In this document: positions 1 through 8,796 of the stretch, piece after piece
Layout of the letters: every line of letters begins with the position of its first letter
Position numbering within the stretch: position 1 is the stretch's first letter
Notes under the pieces: model-generated
What the model was told of the DNA's origin: nothing
The model's input: the letters and a program-made list of their open reading frames with translations, nothing else
The model's database searches: none
Program-made: the position numbers and the translations under genes
Origin: Magnetococcales bacterium
GTDB lineage: Bacteria; Pseudomonadota; Magnetococcia; Magnetococcales; JADGCL01
Direction: 5' to 3'
Length of the DNA stretch: 36,559 nt
Assembly: GCA_015229005.1 (NCBI GenBank)
Contig: JADGCL010000030.1
Span: forward strand, 1 to 36,559

Positions 1-1075
1 GGCCAAGATGCTCCAGGGGGCGCTCCCGATAATCCTGGTAATACCCCCCCTCCTCACCCGTCAGGATGACATGCAGGGCGTGGTGCGGATCGTCGTTCCA
101 CTGGCCGCGGAAGCGCACTGCCCGACCCGTCCCGTCCCGAGCCAGGTAGTGAGCAGAATTGTGATCGTTTTCCAGAATGAGGTGAATCTCCCGCTCCCCC
201 CCCGGGCCACTGCCGACCACCCGCGCCAGGGCTGCCAGCAGGGGCTCCTCCGATCGATCGACGATGGTATCCACCGCATCCAGACGCAGACCGTCAAGGT
301 GGTACTCTTCCAGCCAGTACAGGGCGTTGTGCAGGACAAAATCCCGGACCGGAGCGGAGTCGGGACCATCGTAGCGGATCGCCGCCCCCCAGGGCGTATG
401 GCGCCGGGGATCGAAAAAAGGCCCGGCGTAGAGTCCGAGATAATTGCCCTCGGGACCAAAATGGTTGTAGACCACATCGAGGAAGACCTGGATCCCCCGC
501 CGGTGGGCGGCATCGACGAGCCTCTTGAAATCCTCCGGCCGGCCATAGGTCGAATCGGGGGCATACCAGAGGGCGCCGTCGTAGCCCCAGTTGCGCCCGC
601 CGGGGAAATCGGCGACCGGCATGATCTCCAGGGCGGTGACCCCCAGCGCGAGAAAATGGTCCAGGCGGGCCTCGACCCCGGCAAAGCTCCCCTCCGGCGA
701 GAAACTGCCGACGTGGATCTCCTGGATCACGCTCTCCTCCCAGGGGCGACCGCGCCAATCCCCGTCCCCCCAAAGATAGGCGGCGGGATCGATCACCTCG
801 CTCGGCCCGTGAACCCCCTGCGGTTGAAAGCGGGAGGCCGGATCGGGGACCCCAAGCCCCTCCGGAAGAAGAAACCGGTAGAGAGTGCCGGCACCAGCCA
901 GGGATGTGACGCAGGCGAACCACCCCCCGCCAAGGTCGGTCATCGGGAGCCTTCGTTCCCCCTCTCCCAGCACCAGTTCGACCGTCCGCAGCGAGGGGGC
1001 CCAAAGGCGAAAATCGACCTCACCCGTTTCCAGCAGTTCCGCTCCGAAGGGGAGGCGATGGCGCCGTCGGGTCAT
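1..1075 (-). CDS. treZ: Malto-oligosyltrehalose trehalohydrolase, C-terminus cut by window edge
   Basis: A GH13 enzyme that releases trehalose from maltooligosyl-trehalose made by TreY, in the cytoplasm. The visible 358 residues hold an N-terminal CBM48/isoamylase-like domain (about 8-100) and most of the GH13 barrel. HVGSFSPEG (121-129), a GRNWGYDGALWYAP stretch (160-173) and DVVYNHFGPEGNY (200-212) are characteristic of TreZ. The likely nucleophile is D266 in DGLRLDAVD and the acid/base E302 in LILENDHN. The start is ATG at 1075; the ribosome site is weak. Roughly the last 200 residues lie beyond position 1. It follows the nitroreductase in the same direction. No treY is visible here, so the partner gene should lie to the left or elsewhere. 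The family call is firm; other GH13 debranching enzymes are less likely because of the TreZ-type motifs. Confidence 0.93.
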   Translation of the reverse strand, partial: MTRRRHRLPFGAELLETGEVDFRLWAPSLRTVELVLGEGERRLPMTDLGGGWFACVTSLAGAGTLYRFLLPEGLGVPDPASRFQPQGVHGPSEVIDPAAYLWGDGDWRGRPWEESVIQEIHVGSFSPEGSFAGVEARLDHFLALGVTALEIMPVADFPGGRNWGYDGALWYAPDSTYGRPEDFKRLVDAAHRRGIQVFLDVVYNHFGPEGNYLGLYAGPFFDPRRHTPWGAAIRYDGPDSAPVRDFVLHNALYWLEEYHLDGLRLDAVDTIVDRSEEPLLAALARVVGSGPGGEREIHLILENDHNSAHYLARDGTGRAVRFRGQWNDDPHHALHVILTGEEGGYYQDYRERPLEHLG

Positions 1076-1143
1076 CACAGGGTCCCGGGCGCGGGAACAG
1101 CACCGGGGTGGCAGCAGTTCGGGATCACCGGCGCCTTCCGGAG

Positions 1144-1213
1144 CTCACTCGTGGTGAAAACGGGCAAACCCGCCATTGCACCTCACTCGTGGTGAAAGCG
1201 GGCAAAACCCGCC
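1144..1213. repeat. Diverged 31-bp direct duplication over the 3' end of the nitroreductase gene
   Basis: CTCACTCGTGGTGAAAACGG begins at 1144 and CTCACTCGTGGTGAAAGCGG at 1182. About 31 bp match with one substitution and a one-base indel, at a 38-bp period. The right-hand copy carries the stop and the last codons of the nitroreductase gene (minus strand). The left-hand copy lies in the spacer before treZ and preserves a second copy of that stop. This looks like a slippage or tandem-duplication scar, not a regulatory element. Confidence 0.8.
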
Positions 1214-1851
1214 ACCTCCTCCCGTCCCGGGCGAAACCGGTTGATCGCCGCATCCGGATCGGGATAGCCCACAGCGAGGGCCCCGAGGAAAAGATTCTCC
1301 TCCCCCAGGCCGACGTGTCGGCGCATGAGCTGCGGCTGGCTGGCGATGGAGGCCTGGGCACAGCTCCCAAGACCGAAGGCCAGCGCCGCCAGCATGAGAC
1401 TTTGCCAAAACATCCCCAGGTCGATCCAGGCCCCCTGGCCGAGCCGCCGATCCATGAAAAGAAGCAGCGCCGCCGGGGCATCGAAGAAACGGAAGTTGGC
1501 CAACCAGGCCTCCCGGCGCGCCACGGCGTCGTCCCGACGAATCCCCAAGGTCTCATGGAGCCCCTGACCACAGGCCCGGCGGCGGGAATCGAAGGGTTCC
1601 AGCGGGGCCGCAGGATAGTAGCTGTAGTCGGGAGTGACCGGGGCCTCCTCCCCGCAGGCAGCGACCAGGGCGGCGACCAGGCGACGCAGACTCGCGCCGG
1701 TGACGACCTCGACCCGCCAGGGCTGGGAATTGACCCCGGAAGGACTCCAGCGAGCCACCTCCAGAAGGGCGGTCAGGGTCTCCCGCGAGACCGGTTCGTC
1801 CCGAAAGGCGCGAACACTGTGACGCTGCCTGATCGCTTCCCGTATCTCCAT
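1183..1851 (-). CDS. Nitroreductase family protein (FMN-dependent)
   Basis: An NAD(P)H:FMN oxidoreductase-fold protein of 222 aa, the usual length. The N-terminus MEIREAIRQRHSVRAFRDEPV followed by LLEVARWSPSGVNSQPWRVEVV is the classic FMN-binding opening (R-x-S-x-R-x-F; SPSGxNxQPW). WIDLGMFWQSLMLAALAFGLGSCAQAS (around 146-172) matches the second conserved block, and LGALAVGYPDPDAAINRFR is the C-terminal one. The start ATG at 1851 has a GAGGAG ribosome site just upstream. It lies 36 bp downstream of the PfkB kinase gene and is probably co-transcribed with it. The substrate cannot be read from sequence; nitroaromatic, quinone or flavin reduction are all possible. The gene end is involved in a short duplication. 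Confidence 0.9.
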   Translation of the reverse strand: MEIREAIRQRHSVRAFRDEPVSRETLTALLEVARWSPSGVNSQPWRVEVVTGASLRRLVAALVAACGEEAPVTPDYSYYPAAPLEPFDSRRRACGQGLHETLGIRRDDAVARREAWLANFRFFDAPAALLLFMDRRLGQGAWIDLGMFWQSLMLAALAFGLGSCAQASIASQPQLMRRHVGLGEENLFLGALAVGYPDPDAAINRFRPGREEVAGFARFHHE

Positions 1852-1887
1852 CCGTCCACTCCTCTCTCGACGCGGTCCGATCTCGCC

Positions 1888-2832
1888 TCACTCGGGCCGG
1901 TCCCACCCCCCCATTCCCTGCCCCGAGCGCCGCTCGATCCAGGCATCCAGGCCATCGGCGGTACAATACTCGGTTGCGGCCTCTGCGGCCAAGGCCAAGG
2001 CCGCGGGAAAATCCAGACCGCCACCAAAAGCATGGCAGAAAAAACCGTGGAAGACATCCCCCGCCCCGAGGGTATTGACGACCGTGACCCGGGCTACGGG
2101 GATCTCTCCCCCAGCCTCCCACCCCTTCCGCTCACGACCTCCGCGACCCCGTTCACGCCAGAGGACCGATGCCTCGCCCCGAGTGATGGCGATCCGTTCG
2201 ACTCCGTATCCCCCCAGAAAGGAAAAAAGGGCCTCGGCATCCACAACGCCCTCGGGACGAAAATCGACCGAAGCGATGACGACATCGAGAAGGGGGAGAA
2301 GCCATTCCATGCCAGGCTTCCAACTGCCGGTATCCAGAACTGTCGTCACCCCCCGCCGTCGGCAGGCATGAAGCAGGGTCCGGGCACTCTGCCAATGGTT
2401 GCCGTCGATGAGGAGAACCCGGGCATCGGCAAGAGCGGCTTCGAGCGCCTCCCCCTCCAGGGGGAGACGCTCGGGATATTCGGGATTAGGGGTATCCGGG
2501 CAGGTGTAGACGATGGCACGGTCGCCACTACTCTCGGAGACGATCACGGCGGCGAGCGGTGGCCAGGTACAGCGTTGGGCATCAAGGTCATGATGCCGGA
2601 TCCCGTAACGGTCAAGATCGGCCAACATGAACTCCCGCAGGGGATGGCGACCAACGAGACTGAAAAGCGCGGCCTCCCCCCCAAGATGACGGAACACCTT
2701 GGCGGCAACGGTCGGCGGCCCGCCGGTCGCAAAACGAAAGGCCGAAGCCGCCATCTTGCCGTTGGCCGGAAGAGAGCGCGGAACACGGTAAAGGGAATCC
2801 AGGTTGGTAGTGCCGTGAAACAAGCCCTTCAT
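1888..2832 (-). CDS. PfkB/ribokinase-family carbohydrate kinase
   Basis: A sugar or nucleoside kinase of the ribokinase fold, about 314 aa. The PfkB C-terminal signature NTLGAGDVFHGFF carries the anion hole and catalytic Asp, and the N-terminal FATGGPPTVAAKVFRHLGG block is the PfkB box 1 region. The ATP-side motif AITRGEASVLW is also present. I chose ATG 2832 (MKGLFHGTTNLDSLY), which lies 8 bp after the dciA stop. An upstream in-frame ATG at 2865 would add 11 residues overlapping dciA. No strong ribosome site helps to decide. The substrate is unknown; the setting with transketolase and treZ suggests sugar phosphate metabolism, but that is inference. Confidence 0.87.
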   Translation of the reverse strand: MKGLFHGTTNLDSLYRVPRSLPANGKMAASAFRFATGGPPTVAAKVFRHLGGEAALFSLVGRHPLREFMLADLDRYGIRHHDLDAQRCTWPPLAAVIVSESSGDRAIVYTCPDTPNPEYPERLPLEGEALEAALADARVLLIDGNHWQSARTLLHACRRRGVTTVLDTGSWKPGMEWLLPLLDVVIASVDFRPEGVVDAEALFSFLGGYGVERIAITRGEASVLWRERGRGGRERKGWEAGGEIPVARVTVVNTLGAGDVFHGFFCHAFGGGLDFPAALALAAEAATEYCTADGLDAWIERRSGQGMGGWDRPE

Positions 2833-2840
2833 GGCCGCAA

Positions 2841-3419
2841 TCAGTGACGAGAGGGCGCCCGGCATCGCGCCAAAGCCGCCAGAAGAAGACGCGTCAACGC
2901 CGTGCGGACCCCCGGGTCCTGAACCACCCCGGCCAGGGACGCCGCGCGGATACGTTCTTCGGGAAGATTCGGCGGCAGCACGGGCGGAGGGGGTGCGGGA
3001 GCCACCGCCCCCCGCAGCTCGCCATGGCGGAAACGAAGGTCTCGAATCGCTACCTCCGGGAAGAAGCGCGCGAGGCGCTCCAGGATTTCCCGCTTCATGT
3101 GCAACAACTGATGGGTCCAGACCGGGGAATCGACCCGGATGGTCAAAACCCCCTCACGGCCCAGCCTGTCAGGCTCGCAGTGGCGCGCCACCTCCGGTCC
3201 CACCGCCTCGCGCCATCGCTGCATCAAACGACCGGCCCGACTCCTGGGGTTTTCCAACATCGGCCCGGCAACAGAGAGCACCAGCGCCCCCACCGACATC
3301 GGACCACCACCGCGCCCTCGCCGCCCCCGGCCCCCATTCCCCCCCGCGGAAGAGGCGCCACCCGACCGAACAGACCCGTCCGCAACACCATCCCTGCCGC
3401 GATCTGACCCGGGCGTCAC
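2841..3419 (-). CDS. dciA: DciA-type DUF721 protein, replicative helicase loader
   Basis: A DUF721 protein; DciA proteins interact with DnaB and help load it in bacteria that lack DnaC/DnaI. The core runs RAGRLMQRWREAVGPEVARH, then LTIRVDSPVWTHQLLHMKRE, and ends in LRFRHGEL, the expected W-x3-VG ... W-xxxL ... FR-x-G pattern. The GTG start at 3419 has GGGAGGT a few bases upstream, so the Gly/Arg-rich first 40 residues are probably translated; an ATG at 3299 is the alternative. The protein is 192 aa with a Pro-rich linker around 140-150. It lies 72 bp after tkt, in the same direction. Confidence 0.8.
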   Translation of the reverse strand: MTPGSDRGRDGVADGSVRSGGASSAGGNGGRGRRGRGGGPMSVGALVLSVAGPMLENPRSRAGRLMQRWREAVGPEVARHCEPDRLGREGVLTIRVDSPVWTHQLLHMKREILERLARFFPEVAIRDLRFRHGELRGAVAPAPPPPVLPPNLPEERIRAASLAGVVQDPGVRTALTRLLLAALARCRAPSRH

Positions 3420-3491
3420 CCCGACCTCCCGAAGTCACTCCCCGCCCCGGCGGCGGTCCACCCAAAAATCCTTTTCATACCGCCTTGCCCG

Positions 3492-5480
3492 TCATTTTCC
3501 CAGGAGCTTCAGGGCCCGCCTGACGACCCCGGGGACGGTAAAACCAAAATGTTCCAGCACATCGCGGGCCTGCCCGGAAATACCGAAGGCATCGATCGTC
3601 AGGAGACTCCCCTGATCCCCCACCCACCGATGCCACCCCAGGCTCGAACCGGCCTCCACCGCCAGGCGCTTCTTCACCCCCGGAGGAACGACCGAGTCCC
3701 GATAACTCTCCGGCTGCCTGTCGAAGAGTCCCCGACAGGGCATGGAGACAACGCGCGTGCGAATCCCCCGACCCGCAAGCTCCGCCTGGGCACCCAGCAC
3801 CAACTGTACCTCCCCACCGCTGGCGATGAACACCAGGTCCGGCACCCCTTCGCAGTCGCTGAGAACATAGGCTCCACGGGCCACATCCTCGGTGGTGGCC
3901 CGACTCACCGGCGGTAAAGGCTGGCGGGAAAAGACCAGGGCAACCGGCATGGAGGAGGTGATCGCATAACGCCAGGCGGCCACCGCTTCCGAGCCATCCG
4001 CCGGTCGCAGCACGAAGAGACCCGGCAAGGCCCTGAGACCCGAAAGCTGTTCGGTCGGCTGGTGGGTCGGGCCATCCTCACCGACGGCAATGCTGTCGTG
4101 ACTGAAAACGTAGACCACCTTCGCCCGCATCAGGGCAGCCATCCGCATGGCCGGACGCAGGTAATCGGAGAAGGAGAGGAAAGTACTGCAATAGGGGAGG
4201 ATGCCTCCGTGCAGGGCCATACCGTTGGAGATGGCCCCCATCGCGTGCTCCCGCACCCCAAAGTGGATGTTGCGATCCGGGTCGCCGGCAATAGAGCTCT
4301 GGATGGATGGGCTCAGATCCGCCGACCCGCCCATCAGTGCAGGCAAATGCGGGGCAAGGGCGTTGATCACCCGCCCGGAGATGATCCTGGTGGCGATCGG
4401 GGCATCCAGTCCCAGGTCCACTCCCGCGAGTCCCTGGTCCCAACCCGCAGGCAACTCCCCCCGGCTCTGCCGACGCAGCCGGTCGACATCCTCGGGATAG
4501 CGACTGCCATGGGCAAGCAGCCGGGCCTCCCATTCGGCCTCCCAATCCCGCCCGCGATCGATGATCGTGCGAAAACGGTCCCGAACCTCGTCGGGAACAT
4601 GGAAGGTCGTCTCCGGCCACTGGTAATACCGGCGGGTCTCGGCCATCGCCTTGGCCCCAAGGGGGGCGCCATGGACCGAGGAAGTGTCCTGCAGGGGACT
4701 CCCGTGACCAATATGGGTCCGGACCATGATCAGCGAGGGCCGCTCCTCTTCCCTCTGGGCCTCCCGGATGGCCGCCTCGATGGCGTCCAGATCCTCACCA
4801 TCTTCGACCCTGACGACATGCCAGTGATAGGCCTCGAACCGGGCTTTGACATCCTCGGTAAAGGTGAGGTCCGTGCTGCCCTCGATGGTGATACGGTTAT
4901 CGTCGTAGAGGTAGATGAGCTTGCCCAGACACAGGTGCCCCGCCAGGGAGGCCGCCTCCGAACCGATCCCGACCATGAGATCGCCATCGGAGACGATCGC
5001 ATAGGTGAAGTGATCGACGATCGGCAGATACTCCCCCCGATTGAAGGTCTGGGCCAGGCGGCGTTCGGCGATGGCCATCCCCACACCCATGGCGAACCCC
5101 TGCCCAAGGGGCCCCGTGGTCGCCTCCACTCCCGGGGTCACCCCGCATTCCGGGTGGCCCGGGGTGCGGCTCCCCAACTGCCGGAATCGCTTCAACTCGT
5201 CCAGTTGCAAATCGTAACCGGAAAGATGCAAAAGGCCGTACAACAGGGAAGAGCCATGACCGGCGGAAAGAATGAACCGATCCCGGTCAAGCCACTGAGG
5301 GTTGGTCGGATTGTGCCGCATGACCCGGTGCCAAAGCACGAACGCCATCGGCGCAGCCCCCAGCGGCATGCCTGGGTGTCCGGAGTTGGCCTTCTCAACC
5401 TGGTCGACGGCGAGCATGCGGAGGGTGGTCACGCACAGACGATCCAGCGTCTCATGCCTTGGGGGAGATGTGGGGTCCAT
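3492..5480 (-). CDS. tkt: Transketolase
   Basis: A thiamine-diphosphate enzyme moving two-carbon ketol units in the pentose phosphate or Calvin cycles. It has 662 aa, full family length. The N-terminal TPP domain shows [45 protein letters not shown] and [16 protein letters not shown] ending in YDDN. The middle pyrimidine domain shows [21 protein letters not shown] and [21 protein letters not shown]. The C-terminal domain begins near [14 protein letters not shown]. The ATG at 5480 is the natural start; AGGATAC lies upstream. It heads the minus-strand run dciA-PfkB-nitroreductase-treZ. Nothing here indicates whether it serves autotrophy. Confidence 0.97.
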   Translation of the reverse strand: MDPTSPPRHETLDRLCVTTLRMLAVDQVEKANSGHPGMPLGAAPMAFVLWHRVMRHNPTNPQWLDRDRFILSAGHGSSLLYGLLHLSGYDLQLDELKRFRQLGSRTPGHPECGVTPGVEATTGPLGQGFAMGVGMAIAERRLAQTFNRGEYLPIVDHFTYAIVSDGDLMVGIGSEAASLAGHLCLGKLIYLYDDNRITIEGSTDLTFTEDVKARFEAYHWHVVRVEDGEDLDAIEAAIREAQREEERPSLIMVRTHIGHGSPLQDTSSVHGAPLGAKAMAETRRYYQWPETTFHVPDEVRDRFRTIIDRGRDWEAEWEARLLAHGSRYPEDVDRLRRQSRGELPAGWDQGLAGVDLGLDAPIATRIISGRVINALAPHLPALMGGSADLSPSIQSSIAGDPDRNIHFGVREHAMGAISNGMALHGGILPYCSTFLSFSDYLRPAMRMAALMRAKVVYVFSHDSIAVGEDGPTHQPTEQLSGLRALPGLFVLRPADGSEAVAAWRYAITSSMPVALVFSRQPLPPVSRATTEDVARGAYVLSDCEGVPDLVFIASGGEVQLVLGAQAELAGRGIRTRVVSMPCRGLFDRQPESYRDSVVPPGVKKRLAVEAGSSLGWHRWVGDQGSLLTIDAFGISGQARDVLEHFGFTVPGVVRRALKLLGK

Positions 5481-5680
5481 TCAGGTATCCTGGAGAAACA
5501 GACAAGGGAGGTCGCTTGGCGGCCGGCCGTTCCCTCCCGGCCCGTCAAGATCCTGGTCCGCAGGAGGGAAAAAAAGAGCCCCCTTCTACCACAATCCCCC
5601 CCCCTTGCGGAACGGCTCGAAAAAAAATCCCGGTAGCGATGAGGCATCGCCACCGGACTGCCCGGTCAGACTCATGCGGA
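5481..5680. other. Intergenic stretch between divergent tkt and the 5851 gene
   Basis: This is the first 200 bp of a 370-bp divergent spacer. It should contain the tkt promoter on the minus strand, but I could not identify convincing -35/-10 boxes. It holds homopolymer runs (an A8 tract near 5620-5630, C-rich tracts near 5600) and no open frame that resembles a protein. Confidence 0.5.
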
Positions 5681-5709
5681 TTGAAGAGTCCAAGGCGATT
5701 TGCTATCCT
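5681..5709 (+). promoter_or_regulatory. Probable sigma-70 promoter for the membrane protein gene at 5851
   Basis: TTGAAG at 5681-5686, a 17-bp spacer and TATCCT at 5704-5709, preceded by TG at 5701-5702 (extended -10). This is a four-of-six -35 with the ideal spacing. Transcription would begin near 5716 and leave a leader of about 135 nt. Confidence 0.5.
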
Positions 5710-5850
5710 GGGGGGGTGCGGTGGACCGTTGCGGTCGGGGGGGGACCGAGGGTGCCTCTCAGGCCCAAAGGCGTTCCCGTCGGCCCTTCCGGGTCACTGC
5801 GGGAGGGGGGGAAGCGCCTCCCTCGATGACGCTCGTCCACGAGGCTTCCC
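5710..5850 (+). promoter_or_regulatory. G-rich structured leader with mutually exclusive hairpins
   Basis: GACCG (5724-5728), CGGTC (5732-5736) and GACCG (5744-5748) let the central block pair with either flank. The two hairpins exclude each other, with loops of 3 and 7 nt. The second loop is a G run (G8 at 5737-5744), and G7 (5710-5716), GGG (5750-5752) and G7 (5805-5811) add quadruplex potential. A further stem pairs GGGAGG (5801-5806) with CCTCCC (5817-5822) before the gene start. It matches no riboswitch class I know. Confidence 0.35.
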
Positions 5851-6480
5851 ATGCCAAACTCCCGGTTTCGGCGCTCGCTCTCCTTTCTGCGCGGTATCGT
5901 CCTTTTCTATCTGATATTTCTCGTCTTCTTCTTCGCGGCGACCCCGCTTCTGGCCTTCCTCCTCTATTGGCAGACCGACCTCTCCCAGAGCATGCTGCCA
6001 CAGTTGATCGGCTTCTGCATCCAGGGGATGTTCCTCATACTGGTCTTCGCCTTTTACGAAAGACGCACCACCCTCCATGCCCGTCAGAGCCACAAGTTCG
6101 CCCTCTGTGCCTTTCTGTCCACCCTGGTGGAGGCGGGACTACCCTCCACAGGAGCCGACGCGGCCCACCTGCGGACACCCAGGCTCCTTCCGGGAAGGCT
6201 CGCCGAGGCCATCCGGCTCTTCCATGCGGGCACCACCACCGGACTCCCGAGCGATGCGTGCTGCCTCCGCATAAGGGAAAAAAGCCGGTATGCCCTCTCC
6301 TCCCTCGAATCCCTGATCCCGGTCGCTGCCCAGGTCGACCCCTTTCACCTCAACCAGTGGATGGAGATCGTCATCGCGGGCCAGGCCCTCAACACCATCA
6401 CCGCCAAAGAGGGGGAAGCCAAGGCCGTCGCCGAACTGCTCGACGGGATCCGCCGCTTCGACGAGCTGGAGCTGGTCTGA
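5851..6480 (+). CDS. Two-helix inner-membrane protein of unknown function
   Basis: I do not recognise this 209-aa protein. It opens with a basic stretch (MPNSRFRRSLSFLR), then two strongly hydrophobic segments at about 14-40 and 52-70 separated by a short periplasmic loop. This leaves a cytoplasmic C-terminal domain of about 135 residues that is Ala/Leu/Glu-rich and probably helical. The start at ATG 5851 has a GAGG site upstream. It has its own probable promoter and a structured leader, and converges on the acyl carrier protein gene 49 bp downstream. Both long open frames on other strands here are overlaps; this frame has the membrane segments and typical codon third positions. Confidence 0.7.
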   Translation: MPNSRFRRSLSFLRGIVLFYLIFLVFFFAATPLLAFLLYWQTDLSQSMLPQLIGFCIQGMFLILVFAFYERRTTLHARQSHKFALCAFLSTLVEAGLPSTGADAAHLRTPRLLPGRLAEAIRLFHAGTTTGLPSDACCLRIREKSRYALSSLESLIPVAAQVDPFHLNQWMEIVIAGQALNTITAKEGEAKAVAELLDGIRRFDELELV

Positions 6481-6529
6481 CCTCACGCGCACACAATCCC
6501 CAGGGAAATTGGGGAGGGGACGGGAGTCC

Positions 6530-6787
6530 TTACGAACGCCCGACCTTGGCGGCTATCAACGAGACCAGAGCCCCGAGATTGGCCAACCCCATCACCTCCG
6601 AGGTCTGGAAACGGATTCCGAAGGCCTTCTCGATGGCAACCATCAGGCGAATGTTGTTCAAACTGTCCCAGCCGGGAATATCCCGGGCAGTGGTCTGCGG
6701 CGTCAGAACGGGATTGTCCACAAACAGGATATCCTGGAACACCGGCCCCAGTTTTTCGTAGATCTCTTTTTCGGCGCTCTTTTCCAA
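6530..6787 (-). CDS. Stand-alone acyl carrier protein
   Basis: An 85-aa phosphopantetheine carrier. The attachment site is S42 in GWDSLNNIRLM, the ACP/PCP D-S-L motif, followed by a helix II with the usual hydrophobic pattern and VAIEKAFGIRF. It differs from the fatty-acid AcpP, which has a very acidic GADSLDTVEL motif, so it is more likely an accessory ACP for a specialised acyl or aminoacyl transfer. It is only 18 bp downstream of the Ppx/GppA gene and read in the same direction, so the two may share a transcript. No ketosynthase, adenylation or acyltransferase gene lies nearby to identify its cargo. Confidence 0.87.
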   Translation of the reverse strand: MEKSAEKEIYEKLGPVFQDILFVDNPVLTPQTTARDIPGWDSLNNIRLMVAIEKAFGIRFQTSEVMGLANLGALVSLIAAKVGRS

Positions 6788-6805
6788 ATCGGATCTCCTC
6801 GAAAG

Positions 6806-7798
6806 TCAAAAGGAAGCTGGATCCATCTCCGCAACCGATTCGCGCGAACCCGGCAGCGTCCCGATACGGCCAGGTCCCGCACCGCCACATCTCCGTGTCG
6901 CCTCGGCGGCTTCCGCCCCACCCCGCTTCAGGACACCATAGAGGTGGTGGATCATGCCGTCGGAGAGACCGATCTGGGGAACGTGAAGCCTCTCGATCCC
7001 GGCCCATTTCATCACCCGTGAAAAGACCCGACCGGCGGGGATGATCACATCGGCGCGATCAGGCTTGAGCCCAACCCGGACCATGCGCTCCTCCAGGGAG
7101 AGGGAGGCCAGATGACGAATGGTCCGTTTCAACTCATCGCGGGTCAGGGGCTCCTCCTGACGCTTGTTGGTCAGCTTGAAAATCTTGTTGATGTTGCCCC
7201 CTGAACCAACAGCAGCAAGACCCGGCATTTCCCGGGTCCGCTTCTTCAGCCAACGCTTCATGCCATTCCAGTCGGCATCGACAACCAACCCTTCCTTGAG
7301 ACGTACCGTCCCGATCGGAAACGATCGGGACGCCGTCTTCCGCCATCGATCCAGAAGTGTCAGCTCGGTGCTGCCGCCGCCGACATCGACGAAAAGATGC
7401 CGACCCCGCCGGAAGCGTTCATCCAGGCGGTTCAAGGCGATCAACTCCGCCTCCCGGGCCCCGTCGATGATTTCAAGATCGAGGCCCGCCTCCGACCGAA
7501 CCCGGGCAACCAGTGACTCGCCGTTGTCGGCAGAGCGCAAGGCCGAAGTCGCGCAAGCCATATGTGCCTCGGCGCCGCAGACCTCCATCAGGATCTTGAA
7601 AGCCTTCATGGTCCCAACAAGCCGATCGGCCACCTCCGCGGAGATGCTTCCCCGAACGAAGGCATCCCCCCCAAGGCGAACGGGAACCCGGTAGAGATCG
7701 GCCTTGCGTACCTGCGGCAGTTCCTCGCCCATCTCGTATACGTTGGAGATCAGGAGTCGGACGGCATTCGAGCCAACGTCAATAGCAGCGAGCTTCAT
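6806..7798 (-). CDS. Ppx/GppA family phosphatase (exopolyphosphatase type)
   Basis: A member of the ASKHA-fold phosphatases that hydrolyse polyphosphate or pppGpp. The start MKLAAIDVGSNAVRLLISNV carries the first phosphate loop, FVDVGGGSTELTLL the second, and GSGGNINKIFKL and RADVIIPAGRVFSRVMKW the later conserved blocks. It has 330 aa, so it is the short two-domain form without the C-terminal HD domain of E. coli Ppx. The ATG at 7798 with GGAAGG upstream was preferred over a 44-residue longer frame with no homologous character. It precedes the ACP gene. Polyphosphate and (p)ppGpp activities cannot be separated from sequence. Confidence 0.9.
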   Translation of the reverse strand: MKLAAIDVGSNAVRLLISNVYEMGEELPQVRKADLYRVPVRLGGDAFVRGSISAEVADRLVGTMKAFKILMEVCGAEAHMACATSALRSADNGESLVARVRSEAGLDLEIIDGAREAELIALNRLDERFRRGRHLFVDVGGGSTELTLLDRWRKTASRSFPIGTVRLKEGLVVDADWNGMKRWLKKRTREMPGLAAVGSGGNINKIFKLTNKRQEEPLTRDELKRTIRHLASLSLEERMVRVGLKPDRADVIIPAGRVFSRVMKWAGIERLHVPQIGLSDGMIHHLYGVLKRGGAEAAEATRRCGGAGPGRIGTLPGSRESVAEMDPASF

Positions 7799-8097
7799 GA
7801 ACCCTTCCCACGCCCAAAAGGGACCAGCCAGGATGGCCAATCCGCCAAGAACGGAACGAACCCGGTAGAAACACCAGCCTCCGTCCTCGCCCACACGACA
7901 GCAGCATCGCCCCCCACCAGAGTGCCCCAACGACCGGAAAAGGGGTGGATTTTCCCCCGGAAGCCCCTAGAATACCACCGCGTCGCCACAGGCGGAAACC
8001 CGGTTGCATATTCTCAACCCGGGCAGGCCCCCGAAGACAGCACGGGGGCCCGTTCAACAACCAACAGCGACAGAGCCACGAGAAAGGGAGGTCCCCC

Positions 8098-8796
8098 TTG
8101 ACTGCTCCCTGGGTTGTCCCTGCCGATTGCAGGAGACATCTTTCCCAGTCTCTCCTGTTCATGCGTCACGGCGAACGGGACAAGATCCTCGACGCCAGGG
8201 AGGCCTGGCGGGTACCCCTGACACCCAGGGGGGTGACCGAATCGCGGGAAATGGGACGGCGAGATCTGGCACCCCTTGGCCCAGCACATATTTTCCACAG
8301 TATCGTCGGTCGGTGTCGCCAGACCGCCGAGGCCCTCCACGAAGGTCTGGTCATCGCCGGCGCCAAGACAGTCAACCACGGTCCGGACAAGCGGCTCACC
8401 GCCCCCTTTCTGCCCAATCCGCCAGTCAGTTATGCCTACGCCGAAACCGAGGGACTCGACTCCGGACGCTTTCTGGAGGTCTGGTTTGCGGATCAACTTC
8501 CCCCCTCCATCGCCCAGCCCGCCCGGGAGGCCGCCGAGGAGCAAATGGCCTTTCTCGAGAAGAGCCATGAGACCCATGGCGGCTTTCAGATCCACGTCTC
8601 CCATGACTGGAACATCCTCCTCCTCGCCTGGAAATTTCTCGGGCTTTCTCCCGACCAGGCGCTATGGCCAAACTTCTGGGAGGGGCTCTGGTTCCTCTTC
8701 CAGCCCGGCGAGATGAGCATCCATTACAGGAACCATTCCCGCACCATCCCTCGAAACCAGTCAGTCGCCGAGCCCCATCCAACAACGGGCCCCTGA
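8098..8796 (+). CDS. Histidine phosphatase superfamily protein (TTG start)
   Basis: A phosphoglycerate-mutase-fold phosphatase of 232 aa. The phosphohistidine motif is LLFMRHGER (R23, H24 nucleophile, G25), followed by LTPRGVTESREMG and the second conserved Arg region IVGRCRQTAEAL. The later catalytic His lies in HVSHDWNILLLAWKFLG. I placed the start at TTG 8098 because AAAGGGAGGT lies at the correct distance. Starting at the internal ATG 8161 would remove the strand that carries the RHG motif. It is divergent from the Ppx/GppA gene. The C-terminus is unlike SixA (longer), nearer to acid-phosphatase-like branch-2 members; the substrate is unknown. Confidence 0.82.
   Translation: MTAPWVVPADCRRHLSQSLLFMRHGERDKILDAREAWRVPLTPRGVTESREMGRRDLAPLGPAHIFHSIVGRCRQTAEALHEGLVIAGAKTVNHGPDKRLTAPFLPNPPVSYAYAETEGLDSGRFLEVWFADQLPPSIAQPAREAAEEQMAFLEKSHETHGGFQIHVSHDWNILLLAWKFLGLSPDQALWPNFWEGLWFLFQPGEMSIHYRNHSRTIPRNQSVAEPHPTTGP

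Noticed and set aside
8-1195. A 395-codon open frame on the plus strand opposite treZ.
   Set aside because: The minus strand carries unmistakable TreZ motifs; the plus translation is Pro/Arg-rich without domains.
6497-6515. Stem TCCCCA/TGGGGA after the unknown membrane protein gene, as a terminator.
   Set aside because: Only 6 bp and no U-tract on either side.
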